From Chara braunii (Eukaryota > Streptophyta > Charophyceae > Charales > Characeae), in contig BFEA01000018.1 in the NCBI GenBank assembly GCA_003427395.1, positions 471,494-493,993 on the forward strand: 22,500 bases of DNA. The letters run 5' to 3'. The notes under the pieces are model-generated. The model did no database searches and was not told the DNA's origin. It saw only the letters and a list, made by a program, of their open reading frames with translations. Both the position numbers and the translations under genes were made by a program. Below, in pieces: positions 1-9,350 of the stretch. How positions within the stretch are numbered: position 1 is the stretch's first letter; each line of letters begins with the position of its first letter.

Positions 1-45
1 CTGAAATCCGAATTTGGGGTCTGAATCGTGGAAGGCCTTTCACTC

Positions 46-621
46 TCACCGGCCTAATTTCGAAGTCCTCTGAGAATTATCATTTTTATCTATCTTTATA
101 TTGATTTCTCTCCTTGCTCGTTCATAGTAAGATACAACATTCGGTGCTGTTTGAATCAATTCTTCTCTGGTAAACCAGCGATCTTCAGTTGGTTCTTGAT
201 ACGCAAATCTTACCTTATACTGTCGCTGGGGTCTACCTCTGTGTCCAGTTGTAAATGTATCTTCAGCAACAATTTTGTCCATATCATATTTCCCATCCAT
301 ATCAGGTGGTATTGCTGATCTTCGACTGGGAAACATGTCATTAGTTACACATGGTAGTACGTTTTGACACATGGAACACCGGATATGTATGTAAAATGTG
401 GAGGAATTTTTATAACATATTATGGTCCATCCACTCCTCCTATTACATCTAATACTTGTCATGGTCCTCTATAGGTTGGCAATAACTTCTGAGAAATATT
501 CTCTTCAGGGAGAAATTCTTTAGATTTTACCCATACCGCTGCACCCCAAATTCCAATCCCTCGCCCATCTGGGATCGAGGATGCTAACTCCATTCCTGGC
601 TCGTCACTTACAGGTACACAC
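46..621 (-). pseudogene. Decayed chromovirus (Ty3/gypsy) integrase C-terminus with chromodomain
   Basis: On the minus strand, codons from about 621 down to 390 read like the end of a Ty3/gypsy integrase: a VWVKSKEF strand, then QKLLPTYRGP, then a QVLDVIGG stretch. This matches the family pattern in which the integrase C-terminal fold (VWV..., KL.P...GP) is followed by a PVFHVS motif. That motif is present at about 360-382, but in another frame. A chromodomain-like segment follows at 46-315 (KYDMDKIVAED, then YKVRFAYQEPTEDRWFT, then REELIQTAPNVVSYY). In living elements such a domain directs insertion to marked chromatin. The copy is dead: there are in-frame stops at 459-461 and 420-422, and the three parts lie in three different frames. 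No reverse transcriptase, RNase H or LTR is visible, so this is an isolated fragment. The family call is fairly secure; the lineage is not. Confidence 0.72.
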
Positions 622-728
622 ATTGACCTGCTGGTTGACAGCTTAAGAGTTTCCAGTCCTGTCCAATAGGATCGTCACAGCGATTATAACACTCTTGTGC
701 GTACATAATTGTTTTTAAACGACCAGCG

Positions 729-792
729 CCTTTCCTTCGTCCTCTGCAGGCCTCTGAACACCTTTCCTTCGTCATCTGCAGGCCTCTGAACG
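729..792. repeat. Two-copy 32-bp tandem repeat
   Basis: Two adjacent 32-bp units (729-760 and 761-792) share the core CCTTTCCTTCGTC and the end GCAGGCCTCTGAAC. They differ at only two positions. This is a recent local duplication. Confidence 0.85.
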
Positions 793-808
793 CATTTGAA
801 TGAAACCC

Positions 809-1101
809 GGCGCAGCCAGGCCTGTGCATCCACAAAAGGCCGGCGCGCTAACTGGTGCACCCTGCTTGAGTACTGGTGGTTTAAGAAGATGAGCTAGGAA
901 ACATGTACTGGGCATCTAGGGTGTACGCACGGGGCGCTGCCAGGCCTGTACGCCCACAAAAGGCCGGTGCTCTGCCCGGTGCACCTTGCTCGAGTACTGG
1001 TGGTATGGTCTGCATAATCCGACAAAACTGCATGAGGATGTATGCCGTCGGCATCTAGGGTGTATGGTCTGCATAATCCAACAACACTGCATGAGGCCTT
1101 G
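809..1101. repeat. Tandem repeat, about 124-bp unit, two and a part copies
   Basis: A unit beginning GGCGCAGCCAGGCCTGT at 809 recurs at 933. The shared landmarks appear in the same order: CCACAAAAGGCCGG, CGGTGCACC or TGGTGCACC, GAGTACTGGTGGT and GGCATCTAGGGTGTA. A sub-segment with TATGGTCTGCATAATCC and a GCATGAGG end is itself duplicated at about 1003 and 1063. No coding role is apparent; the open frames through it differ between copies. Confidence 0.75.
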
Positions 1102-3745
1102 CCTGCTATTGCCTGGCAAGATGGACTAGGTCTGCAGACTCTGCACCAGACCAGTATGTATGCCTTTAAAAGACACTATACAAGTTCCCGTCCACAAATT
1201 GCACCAGGACTATTCCAGGCCGATCCAGGGCTGTCTGTCCCTGAGCCTCCAGCCCAAGAATGTATGTCTTTACCAGTGACTGCCTACACGTGGCAGTGGG
1301 CCCATGCCCGGCCAATCCACGACTGTACACGTTGTCATCAAGGAAATGTTGGATAACCTCCACTGCAACAGGCCTAAAGCAGCTGAGGGAAAGCTGAACA
1401 CAGTCTATTACCGTTCACAAGTGGTACAACACCCTATACCAGACCTCGCACAAGCGTCCATCCCAGAAATGTATATCATTTAACAATTGCCGGCCCGTAC
1501 GCTGCACAATCAGGTCTATAACAGGCCGGTTGACCACTGCATTCCTTGTCAATGACTGTGTGTCAGGCACCAATCCACCTGTGCCAGGTCTATACCAGCT
1601 GAAGGAAGATTGCAGATTATACTGTCCACAACTTGCAGGTCCATACCTCGCGGCTTTACATACCCTTCGGAACAAACCCCGAAGTAAGCCCCGGTGTACG
1701 GACCTTGACTAATTACAGGAAATGGGGTCCGTTTTAAATTTTGGGGGATCAGTTGCATGCATCTTTCAGGTTTGCCCCTCCCCTTGTTCAAATTAGTCTC
1801 GCACGGCCGATTAACGACCACGTAGGAAGTTCAAGAAAACAGTTATGATGTCAGTTGACGGTGTTTTAATTTTCTTTGTATCAATAATGTGCATGCGCGG
1901 CCATTTTTGAATTCTTGCTTGCTACGCCAGCTTGCTTCCCGCCTTGCCCGCACATGCCAACTTCCTTTCTTGCTGTCCTTCGTCTCCTTGCACTCCTTCG
2001 TCTTCCTCCGAGACCCTTCGTCCTATCCTCTCCTTGATCTTCGGCGCGATTAATTGGTTGTCAGTTGGGTTGGTTGGATCAAGCCGTAAGAGCGTACTTA
2101 CGCGCGTGGCTTGAATGACCACCCCAAGTGTACGGAAATTTCGATCGTCCCACCTTCTTCGACTTTCCAGAACCTTCCTTCACTTGTCCTCCTCACCTAC
2201 ACCCCTCGCTGCTCGCATTACACACTGGTGCCCCACCGCCTTACATGCTGTGTGAGCTATGGGCGAAGACTGCGGCACCGAACAGGCCCAATGTGCCCAA
2301 CGAACGGGCAGAGTGACGGCGTGGGGTGGAATTAGCGATAGACTCGGAGGCACTGAGAGGTGGTGGAGACAGGAGCATAGCCAGTGGCAGGGCCTTGTGT
2401 CTATGGCTGGTTTGCGTTCGGTCAGGTTTGTTGGCTGCGCACGCGGAGTGCCAGCGCTGTTGTAACTTTTGAATAGCTAGGGACTCACTACTTCTCCATC
2501 GCTGCTTTGTCCAGTGTCCTGGGTGCTGAAGACTGAGTGTGGATACTCAATCGTGTGCATGGCTTTGGTTGCGAGTGTCTGTGGATGCTGAATGCTTCGC
2601 TGTTAGAAAGTCTACTGATGCATTGGTGTACGGATGTTGAGGACGTTGTGGTGTCCTCGTGTGGCTGCGTGCATGGGTGCGCATCTGGGGTATTTGGGTT
2701 TTGGACGCCTGCCTGGGTGCATGAGTGTGCTGATGCCCTATTTTCCCCAACTAACTGCTGATCTCCGCACTTAGCGCGCCTGTGAGATCGACGCCAAACC
2801 TTTCCCTCCCTTCTTCTCTGCGTGTAAGTGCCACGTGTCAACTTCCCCACTCACTTGTGCGCATGCTCGGGTGACAAGGGACATCGGGTGCGAGAACTTA
2901 GTCATTCAACCCGCTCTCCCTGCCTCCCGGCCATCGCCCTTTTTGTCACGGTGACAATTTTGGTTGGAGTCATCATGGGCGTCGGCTTGCATTTCGATAG
3001 GCGGTCGGCCGGTGGTTGCTAAGTTGAGATTTGTATGGATTCGAGGTTTACCCATCTGAACGTGAGCGCGGGTAACTGGCCGTGCTTGAACCTCACATTG
3101 ATCCGTCATAGCGACCTTCCTCCTTTTCCGACTGCAGACGAGGACCGCCTTTATTGCGATGCAGACATGCGAAGAACGTTATTTTGCCAATGCGGACCGA
3201 TCGGGTTCACTTCTATAACCTGTCTAAGGCGTGTCATATAGAGGAGAGGGGTTCAATCTGATCGACCGGTTTGCCTCCCCATTTTTTATTTTGCCATATA
3301 CCAATTTGGCGGTGCTTCCCTGGTCTGCCGCGCACGCCGCGTGGAAGCCCCGGTTTAACAGCTGCTTGTGCCGGCTAGGAAACTCGTGTTCTTGGCGGAG
3401 GTTGGTGCTGGGATACAAGGGGTCCGTTCGGTTCCCGGACCTCTCCCGTAACACAGGAGCTCTTCCAGTGAACTTTCGGACCTGGGTACCTCCACTCCCA
3501 CCCCCGTCCGATGACGAGAGTTGAGCAGGTCGGACGGGCTCTGCGGACCCGACTTGAATGCCTAAGGTGTCTCTTGTCTCCCTTGCCCCCACAAAATGGG
3601 TGGCGTGAACCTAACGCAGAGCAGGCGATGGATTCATTTATTCTTTTTCTTGAAGTTTTACAATTATTTCGTGAGTGAAAATGGGTTGGATCGGTGTCCC
3701 CAAGTCGTCGGGCCGAATTTTGCTGATGTCCTGCCTCTTTTCAAC
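1102..3745. other. No recognisable gene; mixed unique sequence
   Basis: I found no reading frame here with a recognisable domain. Short frames exist on both strands but none has a family motif. From 1102 to 1720 there are loosely repeated words such as CAGGTCTATACCAG and CAGGCC, which look like an extension of the diverged repeats upstream. From 1920 to 2060 the plus strand is rich in CTTCGTC and CTTGC words. From 2490 to 2750 it is rich in TGTG and GGATGCTGA words. Promoter elements cannot be called with confidence. Confidence 0.4.
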
Positions 3746-4008
3746 CCTCTAATTTCTGCAATTTTGTGATTGCCCCTGTTGGCCAGTGTTTCCAGGAGAA
3801 ACACTTGGATCTGAGGCGAGAACCCCAGTTTCGCCCTGGCAGTTCAACCCCCGCCCAAAATCCTCGGCCACGCCCCAATTACTCTGATCGGTGCTCCCGC
3901 GGGTACGGGACGCTGCGTGGGGCGTGAGGTTGCCTATNACAGTCCATACCAGGTCCAAACTTGTATGCATCCCCAGGGGTAAGTAGTTTTTCACGTGCCT
4001 CACAATTG

Positions 4009-4385
4009 TAGTCCAGAACTTGCATTGTGTGTTTCATACAAACCAGATTCACCACAGGTTCGTACTCAAGAACTTGCATCGTGGTTTTCGTACAGACCAG
4101 ATTCACNGTGATTCGTAGTCGAGAACTTGCATCGTGGGTTTCATACAGACCAGATTCACCGGTTTCATACAGACCAGATTCACCACAGGTTCGTACTCGA
4201 GAACTTGCATCGTGGGTCTCATAAAGACNAGATTCACCACAGGTTCGTACTCGAGAGCTTGCATTGAGGGTTTCATACAGACCAGGTTCACCATGGATTC
4301 GTAGTCGAGAACTTACATTGTGGGTTTCATACAAACCATACTCACCATGTGTTCATAGTCCAGAACTTTTATTGTGTTTCAAACA
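4009..4385. repeat. Minisatellite, 53-54 bp unit, about seven to eight copies
   Basis: Each unit runs TTCGTACTCGAGAACTTGCA, then CGTGGGTTTCATACAGAC, then CAGATTCACCA. About seven full or near-full units and one shortened unit (about 4155-4185) can be followed, with divergence growing at both ends. At 54 bp a unit equals 18 codons, so long open frames appear on the minus strand with a repeating LYETHDASSRVRTCGES type peptide. I read this as a by-product of the repeat, because 53-bp units break the frame. Isolated unresolved bases (N) lie in the array at 4107 and 4229. Confidence 0.9.
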
Positions 4386-4590
4386 AACTAGAATCACCAA
4401 GGGTTTGAACCAAATTCTAGGTTTACTAAGAAGTTGGCCCAAGGACACCTCTCCCCTATACCAAATTGCAATCAGAGAAGTGATGGAACAGTGCTGCCTG
4501 GTATATGGGTTCAGTCCCATCAGAAATTCCATCATAGCCAGTGCTTGGCATCTAGCTCTTGGTTGTGATATTGAGAACTTCACTGTNATA
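4386..4590 (+). other. Possible coding remnant of unknown family
   Basis: The plus frame right after the minisatellite reads as ordinary protein rather than repeat: LGLLRSWPKDTSPLYQIAI, then REVMEQCCLVYGFSPIRNS, then IIASAWHLALGCDIENF. It has balanced hydrophobic and polar residues, no low complexity and no stop for more than 60 codons. I do not recognise the family. There is no start codon of its own; the frame simply continues out of the repeat, and an N at 4587 and poor sequence follow. It may be an exon, a transposon fragment or chance. Confidence 0.25.
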
Positions 4591-4803
4591 TCAGCGGGTG
4601 GGTGTTTTCTGACTGGTCGGCAGACCGCCNACCGGTCGGCCCTACTGGTTGGCTGTAAAATGGTTGGTGGTCAGGGTCGGCGGTCAGCAGGTATGCAACC
4701 CTGACTGGTGGGCTATTTGCAAAGCCCACAAGGTCCCCTCCATTTGCCGCCCCATTCACATACTCCCGGGTCCGTCAACTATCGGAGGGTTTGAACTGTC
4801 CGA

Positions 4804-4878
4804 TGGTCAGCCATTAGATAGTCAACCATGGGCTGGTCAACCATTAGATGGCCAACAGCTGGTTGGTCAACACAATGT
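4804..4878 (+). repeat. Five tandem 15-bp units
   Basis: Five 15-bp units of the type TGGTCAACCATTAGA lie head to tail (4804, 4819, 4834, 4849, 4864). On the plus strand they read as a five-residue peptide repeat, DGQPL, DSQPW, AGQPL, DGQQL. Similar GGTCGG and TGGTTGG words from 4610 to 4700 suggest an older, wider array. A coding role is possible but unsupported: the open frame around it has no recognisable domain. Confidence 0.7.
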
Positions 4879-5011
4879 GAGGGATAAGGACCTTTCCTGC
4901 CAGGGTGCGGAGAGGGCACACTGACTTGAAGGGAAGAGAGGCATAGGGAGCCAGCAGGCTCTTCTACAAATGAGTCAACGTACATACGAGCTGCTGGCCC
5001 TCGCACCTTCA

Positions 5012-5257
5012 TCATGCAGCAGCAGATACAAGACTCTCCCTGGCAGTGAGAAATACTGAGAGTTTCATGTGGGCCTGCTCTTTCCCACATGCAGTTCTTA
5101 TGGCTCTCGGCATCGTCGATGGAGTCGAGGGCGACGGATGTGGTGACGAAGTAGTCTTAAGCTGTGCAGAGGGGACGTTTTGTTGCTTTGGAGAGTAGAT
5201 GATCATCACCTTCCTTCCACCCGAGGACTGGAGTGTCATTGACAGCAGGCCGTAAAA
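5012..5257 (-). other. Weak candidate exon, unknown protein
   Basis: On the minus strand a frame opens after a splice-acceptor-like TTCATTGCAG (its AG falls at 5258-5259) and runs 81 codons to a stop at 5012-5014. It contains FYGLLSMTLQSSGGRKVMI, then IYSPKQQNVPSAQL, then a Ser/Pro/Thr-rich stretch and a C-terminal MKLSVFLTARESLVSAAA. No domain is recognised. The acceptor-like site and the serine-proline linker are the only arguments for coding. Chance is a serious alternative. Confidence 0.2.
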
Positions 5258-5490
5258 CTGCAATGAAGTTCAACGAACAGTTTTCGTATCATCCTGTCGT
5301 ATTGCAAATCAGCAATTCACAAACAAAAACACACGAGTAACATGCATGGGTGAAAATATGGGAAGATGTGCATGCAGGAAGAGAGCCAGCGAAAAAAGTG
5401 AGTGATGGAAGCCATGGACAATCTTTATCATTGAACAAAATATTGGCAACCATCACCATAGAAAAGCCAACAACAACTCCTTGCCCAAAC

Positions 5491-5700
5491 AACCACATCC
5501 TTCGCATCATAAGCTCCCTGACTTCTACCACACTGCACCCGGCGCACCGGGAGTCACCCCCCCCCCCAAACCACCAACACTATCATTTTTCCGCCTAAGC
5601 CTTCACAACCACATCCTTGGCATCATAAACTTCCCTGGCTTCCACAGCTCATTGGATTCACCACCCACCAAACAACCACCACTAGGCCATATTAGTCTGC
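5491..5700. repeat. Diverged tandem duplication, about 114-bp period, C-rich
   Basis: CAACCACATCCTTCGCATCA at 5491 is repeated as CAACCACATCCTTGGCATCA about 114 bp downstream. Both are followed by TAA, CTCCCTG or TTCCCTGG, a CTTC, and a CACC-rich tail. An 11-base C run sits at 5557-5567. Confidence 0.7.
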
Positions 5701-5701
5701 C

Positions 5702-5724
5702 AAAAAAAAAAAAAAAAAAAAAAA
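5702..5724. repeat. A23 tract flanked by a 9-bp direct repeat
   Basis: A 23-base A run is flanked by AGTCTGCCA on both sides (5694-5702 and 5726-5734). The arrangement resembles a retroposon tail with a short target duplication, but no element body lies between the two repeat copies. Confidence 0.6.
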
Positions 5725-5734
5725 CAGTCTGCCA

Positions 5735-6074
5735 GGCACTAGTAGCTTTATTTGTGAGTTTTGGGTTTCAATAGGTGTTTTTCAAGTTGCGCCCAACATG
5801 GTAACATTAGCAGCCATTGGGTTGATTCTAGGAGCAGCTTATTCCATTGGGCTCTGTAATCGTATTGTGTTTTGAAATATCAAGTCGTATTTTATTCATA
5901 AGTTGTCCGATTTAAACAGAAGAGAATTTTTCTTTATTTTGTGTCTATAAAGGTTACCATGGAGCGTCGACTGACGACCGCTCCCATTTGGTCTGTTGTA
6001 ATTTTTTTTTTTTTTTTTTTTTAAAGAAGTTTAGATTCGAAAATCCAAAAAAAAATGCAATGACTAAATTCAAT
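5735..6074. other. AT-rich spacer, no gene seen
   Basis: This stretch is AT-rich with homopolymer runs (T21 at 6002-6022, A9 near 6047). I see no coding frame or family motif. Confidence 0.4.
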
Positions 6075-6089
6075 GCTTCAAAAAAGCCT
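6075..6089. repeat. Target-site duplication, left copy (LINE 6090-7693)
   Basis: GCTTCAAAAAAGCCT is identical to 7694-7708. It directly borders the T-rich (antisense poly-A) end of the LINE. Confidence 0.9.
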
Positions 6090-7693
6090 TCTTCTTTTTT
6101 TTTTTAATAATTACCCCCGCCAGTGATAGCGGTGCTGGTAAGAGCAGACACCGCTAGCACCTGGGGAGCAGCTCCATCTATTGGTGGGGAGCATCACCTG
6201 CTGGAAAACGGGTCCAGCGTCCCCTGTACAAAATACAATCTGAGAAGTTCCGAGTATGAGAATTGTAGAAGAGTCTCGCCAGCATTGATTACCCCGGGAT
6301 CCAGGGGATTGACTGAGCAAGCTGTTGGGAGGGGGGGTAGACCTCTTCACCCCGCAACAGGCGCCTGATATCTACTCCAACAAACTAGTCCCTCCCCCTC
6401 TCTTACCTGCTGGAAAGCGGGTCCAGCGTCCCGTATACAGATGACATCCAAGAGGTTTCAGCAGAAGAGGCCCGACACCTATTCCCACCAACTAGTCCCC
6501 CCCCTGGTGTCATGTAGGGTCCATTCCATACCACTTCATATCCACTAGACAGTTGGATGGGGGAGGGAAGAAATCAGGGAAATTTTCCGGGGGTTTCAAT
6601 GGGGTCGCTGTATCCACTTTGGTCCATTCATGGAACCGCAGATGGTAATCTCTTATAATCTCCACCTCTGGTTGGTCCTCCCCTGACGCTGTGTGTTCGC
6701 CCTTCCATTCCACCATTCCTATCCTCCCTCCGTTTACGTCCCCAAGCCAGCTTGAGCTGAAGTCCTTGATTTTTTGTTTGATGTCCTTTTGCTTGTGAAG
6801 GAGTTGGATTGTGCCCTGGCTCCATTCCATTTTGCAGTTATTTCTGTCTGAATCTGTTGTTGGACGCACTCTGTTAATTCGGGGCCTTCCAATCGCGCCC
6901 CCTCCATTTCGAAGGTGCAGCGTCAACGCCATAGTGCCCAGATAATTGCCCGCCGTCCCATCCTGAGCATATTTCCGGTGAATTCATCCATCTGGTCTGT
7001 TAGGTTCTTGGGCCAAGCTTCACACAACAGGGCCTTCCAATCCCAAGGCCGTTGGGCTTTTGTTCCCAATTGGTCCCACACTCTGTCCCACCATCTCCAT
7101 AGCCAGAGTGCACCCGGACATTAGAGGAAAATGTGTTCAATTGTTTCTGGTCTTTTCCGGGAAGGGAACGCATTTGTGCAAAGTTTACACCATGGGAGAG
7201 CCCGCCCTTGTTGTTCTAGGGATGTTCTATCTATCAGCCAGTTATTGGTTGGAAGACAGCGGTGCTCTATCTGCCATTGGAGTGACGCCAGTTTGGCTGG
7301 CTTTGCCTTGGCTGTTTTGAACCATCGGATTGGTCTCAGTTCCTGTGTACTAATGTTAAGGTGGTTTCTCCAGCGTTCCCCCACCTGGTCGCGCAGTGCT
7401 GCCTTCGGTCTTAGGAGCCTGTAAGTAGATTTGACAGTTAAGGTATAAAGGGACTTTGTGAATTTCTTGCCTTGCCTTCCCTGGACTGACCATGACCATT
7501 CCATAGGGTCCAGGGCCAGGTGATGAAGGGGGGTGCTGGGGTAATAGGCTATCCATTGTTCATTCTCGTGCAATACTCTGATTCTATATACCTCCTCCGT
7601 TTGACATGTTAAATTTTTGTCCCCGGGTTTTCTTTGGATGACGTTGTCTTGCCCCACCGGTGAGAGTTTCACGACTACTGTCCCGTCCTGAGG
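6090..7693 (-). mobile_element. 5'-truncated LINE (non-LTR retrotransposon) insertion
   Basis: The element lies on the minus strand. Its 3' end is marked by T11 at 6095-6105 (poly-A on the sense strand), and it is bounded by a perfect 15-bp direct repeat. Its sense-strand layout is the C-terminal part of ORF2 (7693 to about 6900), a trailing segment of unclear coding state (6900-6510), and a 3' untranslated region (about 6510-6106). The endonuclease and the polymerase palm are missing. This is the usual result of incomplete target-primed reverse transcription. The last 150 bases of the tail share a GCTCC, CCACCAATAGATGGAGCT block with the tail at 19490-19550, so both belong to one family. The tail also contains two copies of the 23-bp hairpin motif (6201-6223 and 6410-6432). 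Confidence 0.9.
6900..7693 (-). pseudogene. LINE ORF2 C-terminus (zf-RVT region), broken
   Basis: The minus frame runs from the truncation point (QDGTVVVKLSPVGQ) through a W-S-W-S-V strand, TVKSTYRLLRPKA and KAKPAKLASLQWQIEHRCLP, to WCKLC and ETIEHIFL, then CPGALWLWRWWDRVW. This is the reverse-transcriptase zinc-binding pattern of plant LINEs: CxxC, then about 15 residues, then a His, then a Cys-Pro. A TAA stop at 7121-7123 splits the His from the final Cys. A second stop follows the stretch RRAIIWALWR near 6930, after which a further open frame runs to about 6510. The domain is thought to bind nucleic acid and follows the polymerase. The element cannot move by itself, given both the truncation and the stops. 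Confidence 0.85.
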
Positions 7694-7708
7694 GCTTCAA
7701 AAAAGCCT
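7694..7708. repeat. Target-site duplication, right copy
   Basis: GCTTCAAAAAAGCCT is identical to 6075-6089. Sequence beyond both copies differs, as expected of a true insertion site. Confidence 0.9.
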
Positions 7709-7971
7709 GATATCCAAATGCCTTGGATTTTCAAAACGCCAAACATCTTTCCATTTCGCAAAAAAACAGCAAAATCTAGCAAATATGATGAAGGAAAACC
7801 AAATTTACCTGCCATCAATGTGTCCACTTCCCTCCTTTCTCCCATTGTTTTTTTTCATTACTCTTTTTATTTTCCATTAGACACATATATGGCCTTGAGT
7901 ATTTGACTAGCACGGTATTGGATTCGACAGAATCCTAAAGTGATGTCTTTACAAAAGAGGGGGGAGGGGGG

Positions 7972-7973
<2 letters not shown>
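7709..7973. other. AT-rich flank of the LINE, no gene seen
   Basis: This is probably the pre-insertion sequence continuing from 6074. Joined across the LINE it remains AT-rich, and no coding frame is apparent. Confidence 0.4.

Positions 7974-8044
<71 letters not shown>
7974..8044. repeat. (GA)n microsatellite, about 71 bp
   Basis: It is nearly uninterrupted and is preceded by a G-rich run at 7957-7974. The Ser-Leu and Arg-Glu open frames across it are artefacts of the repeat. Confidence 0.97.
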
Positions 8045-8049
<5 letters not shown>

Positions 8050-8390
8050 TCCTCCCACAATAATATTCAATCCCAACCATCAAATTCAATCGTCCAAAGA
8101 AATAAAAAGATTATTCAACACCCAACCTTAAGAAAATAGTTGGTGCCAACCAACGCCACCAGCGAAATTATTCCTTAGCTTGAAAATATTTGCACTTCTT
8201 GGGGTCCTCGCTGACTGGCTGACTGGTTCGTCATTTGTTGGGTGTGTACTTTTGTTGGACTACAGCACTGTGATATGCTATGTGTAGTGATGAGTTAGAA
8301 TACTACGATACTTCATTCATCGATCTCATAAACTTCCAATTTGTGATATAAATTTTCAATCATCATCATGTGCAATGTCAAACAGCTATT

Positions 8391-8610
8391 GTCTTCCCCT
8401 GAAAATACGCACCCTAAGGGTGCACTTTGTTCGGGGGAAGATGGTAGCAGGTCATGATCAACCTTGTCCAAAAGTCTCTTTTTTTTGTTCCCGATCATGT
8501 GGGTAAAGGTCCACCTTCCCTTACACATTAGGCAAAACGATTATAATAGTTACATTTGGCCCAAAAACTGCCCTAAATATAGATACGACAACCACGCGTT
8601 ACCTTTGGAA
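8391..8610. mobile_element. Palindromic MITE-like element, diverged
   Basis: At the left end GTCTTCCCC (8391-8399) pairs with GGGGAAGAT (8434-8442). Inside it GCACCCT (8409-8415) pairs exactly with AGGGTGC (8417-8423), which gives a long cruciform-capable palindrome. Further right, 8538-8606 (CGATTATAATAGTTACATTT ... AGATACGACAACC ... TTACCTTT) follows the interior of the complete element at 14885-14987 (GGTTATTATAGTTGTATTTG ... AGATACAACAAT ... ATACCTT). The left end also resembles that element's terminal repeat (GTCTTCACCCGAATAC). I infer an old or composite copy of the same family. The right boundary is uncertain. Confidence 0.5.
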
Positions 8611-8774
8611 TGAGGAAGGTAGGTGTCGATGACTCTTCTGCTATGCTTTTGAAACTATGTGTGACCCATACGTGGCTAATTCATATTTGGTTTTGTCTAT
8701 TGTTATGTCTTAGTCCATCTTCTCATTCCTTAAAAAGTTTTGCATCTTCCATAACCAGCAATGTTGTTGGATGC

Positions 8775-8803
8775 TCATCATCATCATCATCATCATCATC
8801 ATC
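8775..8803. repeat. (TCA)n microsatellite
   Basis: About nine to ten TCA triplets occur in a row. Confidence 0.95.
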
Positions 8804-8969
8804 TTTTGATGTGTACTTGTGAGCATGCACGCACAGTGGATGATGCCCCTCTCTTCACCTCTCTGTCCTGACAATGCATAAAAAAAAAAGCATGCCACGA
8901 CAGCATTGTGGCAACTCGCAATGGTCCTAGGTGGGTTGGGTTGTGGTGTGTGGCAGGTGTTTGATACTA

Positions 8970-9066
8970 GATGGGTTAGGTAGTACCATGTGGATTGAGC
9001 GCTCTCGCAGCGATATATTATCCGGAGTTGTGGGTTGTACTATGTGGACTGGGTGGGCGCTACCGC
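8970..9066. repeat. Diverged two-copy repeat, about 57 bp
   Basis: GGTAGTACCATGTGGATTGA at 8980 recurs as GTTGTACTATGTGGACTGGG at 9036. Both are followed by a GCGCT and a CGC. Similarity is moderate. Confidence 0.4.
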
Positions 9067-9071
9067 CCTAG

Positions 9072-9350
9072 TATAACGGGAAGGATGACATTACCTACTG
9101 GATCAGCAAAATACATGCCTACTTTGAGATACTGCAAACACCGCAGGAAACTCGAAGTCTGATCGTTGTACACAATTTTATAGAATTGCAAGTTGTCGGT
9201 GCACGTTATGATAGGATTGACTTGACTAAGTGGTTGAAGGTCACACATGGCCGCATCCTTGAGGATCTTCTCGTCGCACAGTACCGAGATAAGCATGCCG
9301 CGCTCAAAGCAAGACTGAAGCTTGAGGCCCTCAAGGGTCAAAAGTGGTGA
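9072..9350 (+). pseudogene. Retroelement gag-like fragment
   Basis: A 92-codon frame without its own start, bounded by stops at 9069-9071 and 9348-9350, reads YNGKDDITYWISKIHAYFEI, then LQTPQETRSLIVVHNFIEL, then GARYDRIDLTKWLKVTHGR, then ILEDLLVAQYRDKHAALKAR, then LKLEALKGQKW. The order (a W..KI..YF helix, then hydrophobic helices, then a charged helical tail) is that of a gag/capsid-type domain of LTR retrotransposons. The tryptophan and helix spacing fit, but I cannot run a profile. The frame begins at a stop and ends at a stop, so this is a piece of a longer protein. The segment just after the stop (SFIQALEQHLIRLVTTPDLM in the same frame) may be its continuation. Confidence 0.5.

Noticed and set aside
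46-621. A functional chromodomain gene
   Set aside because: The integrase part upstream is in other frames with two stops, so the open chromodomain frame is only the surviving piece of a dead retroelement.
7867-8131. Ser-Leu and Arg-Glu rich frames
   Set aside because: They are a by-product of the GA tract at 7974-8044.
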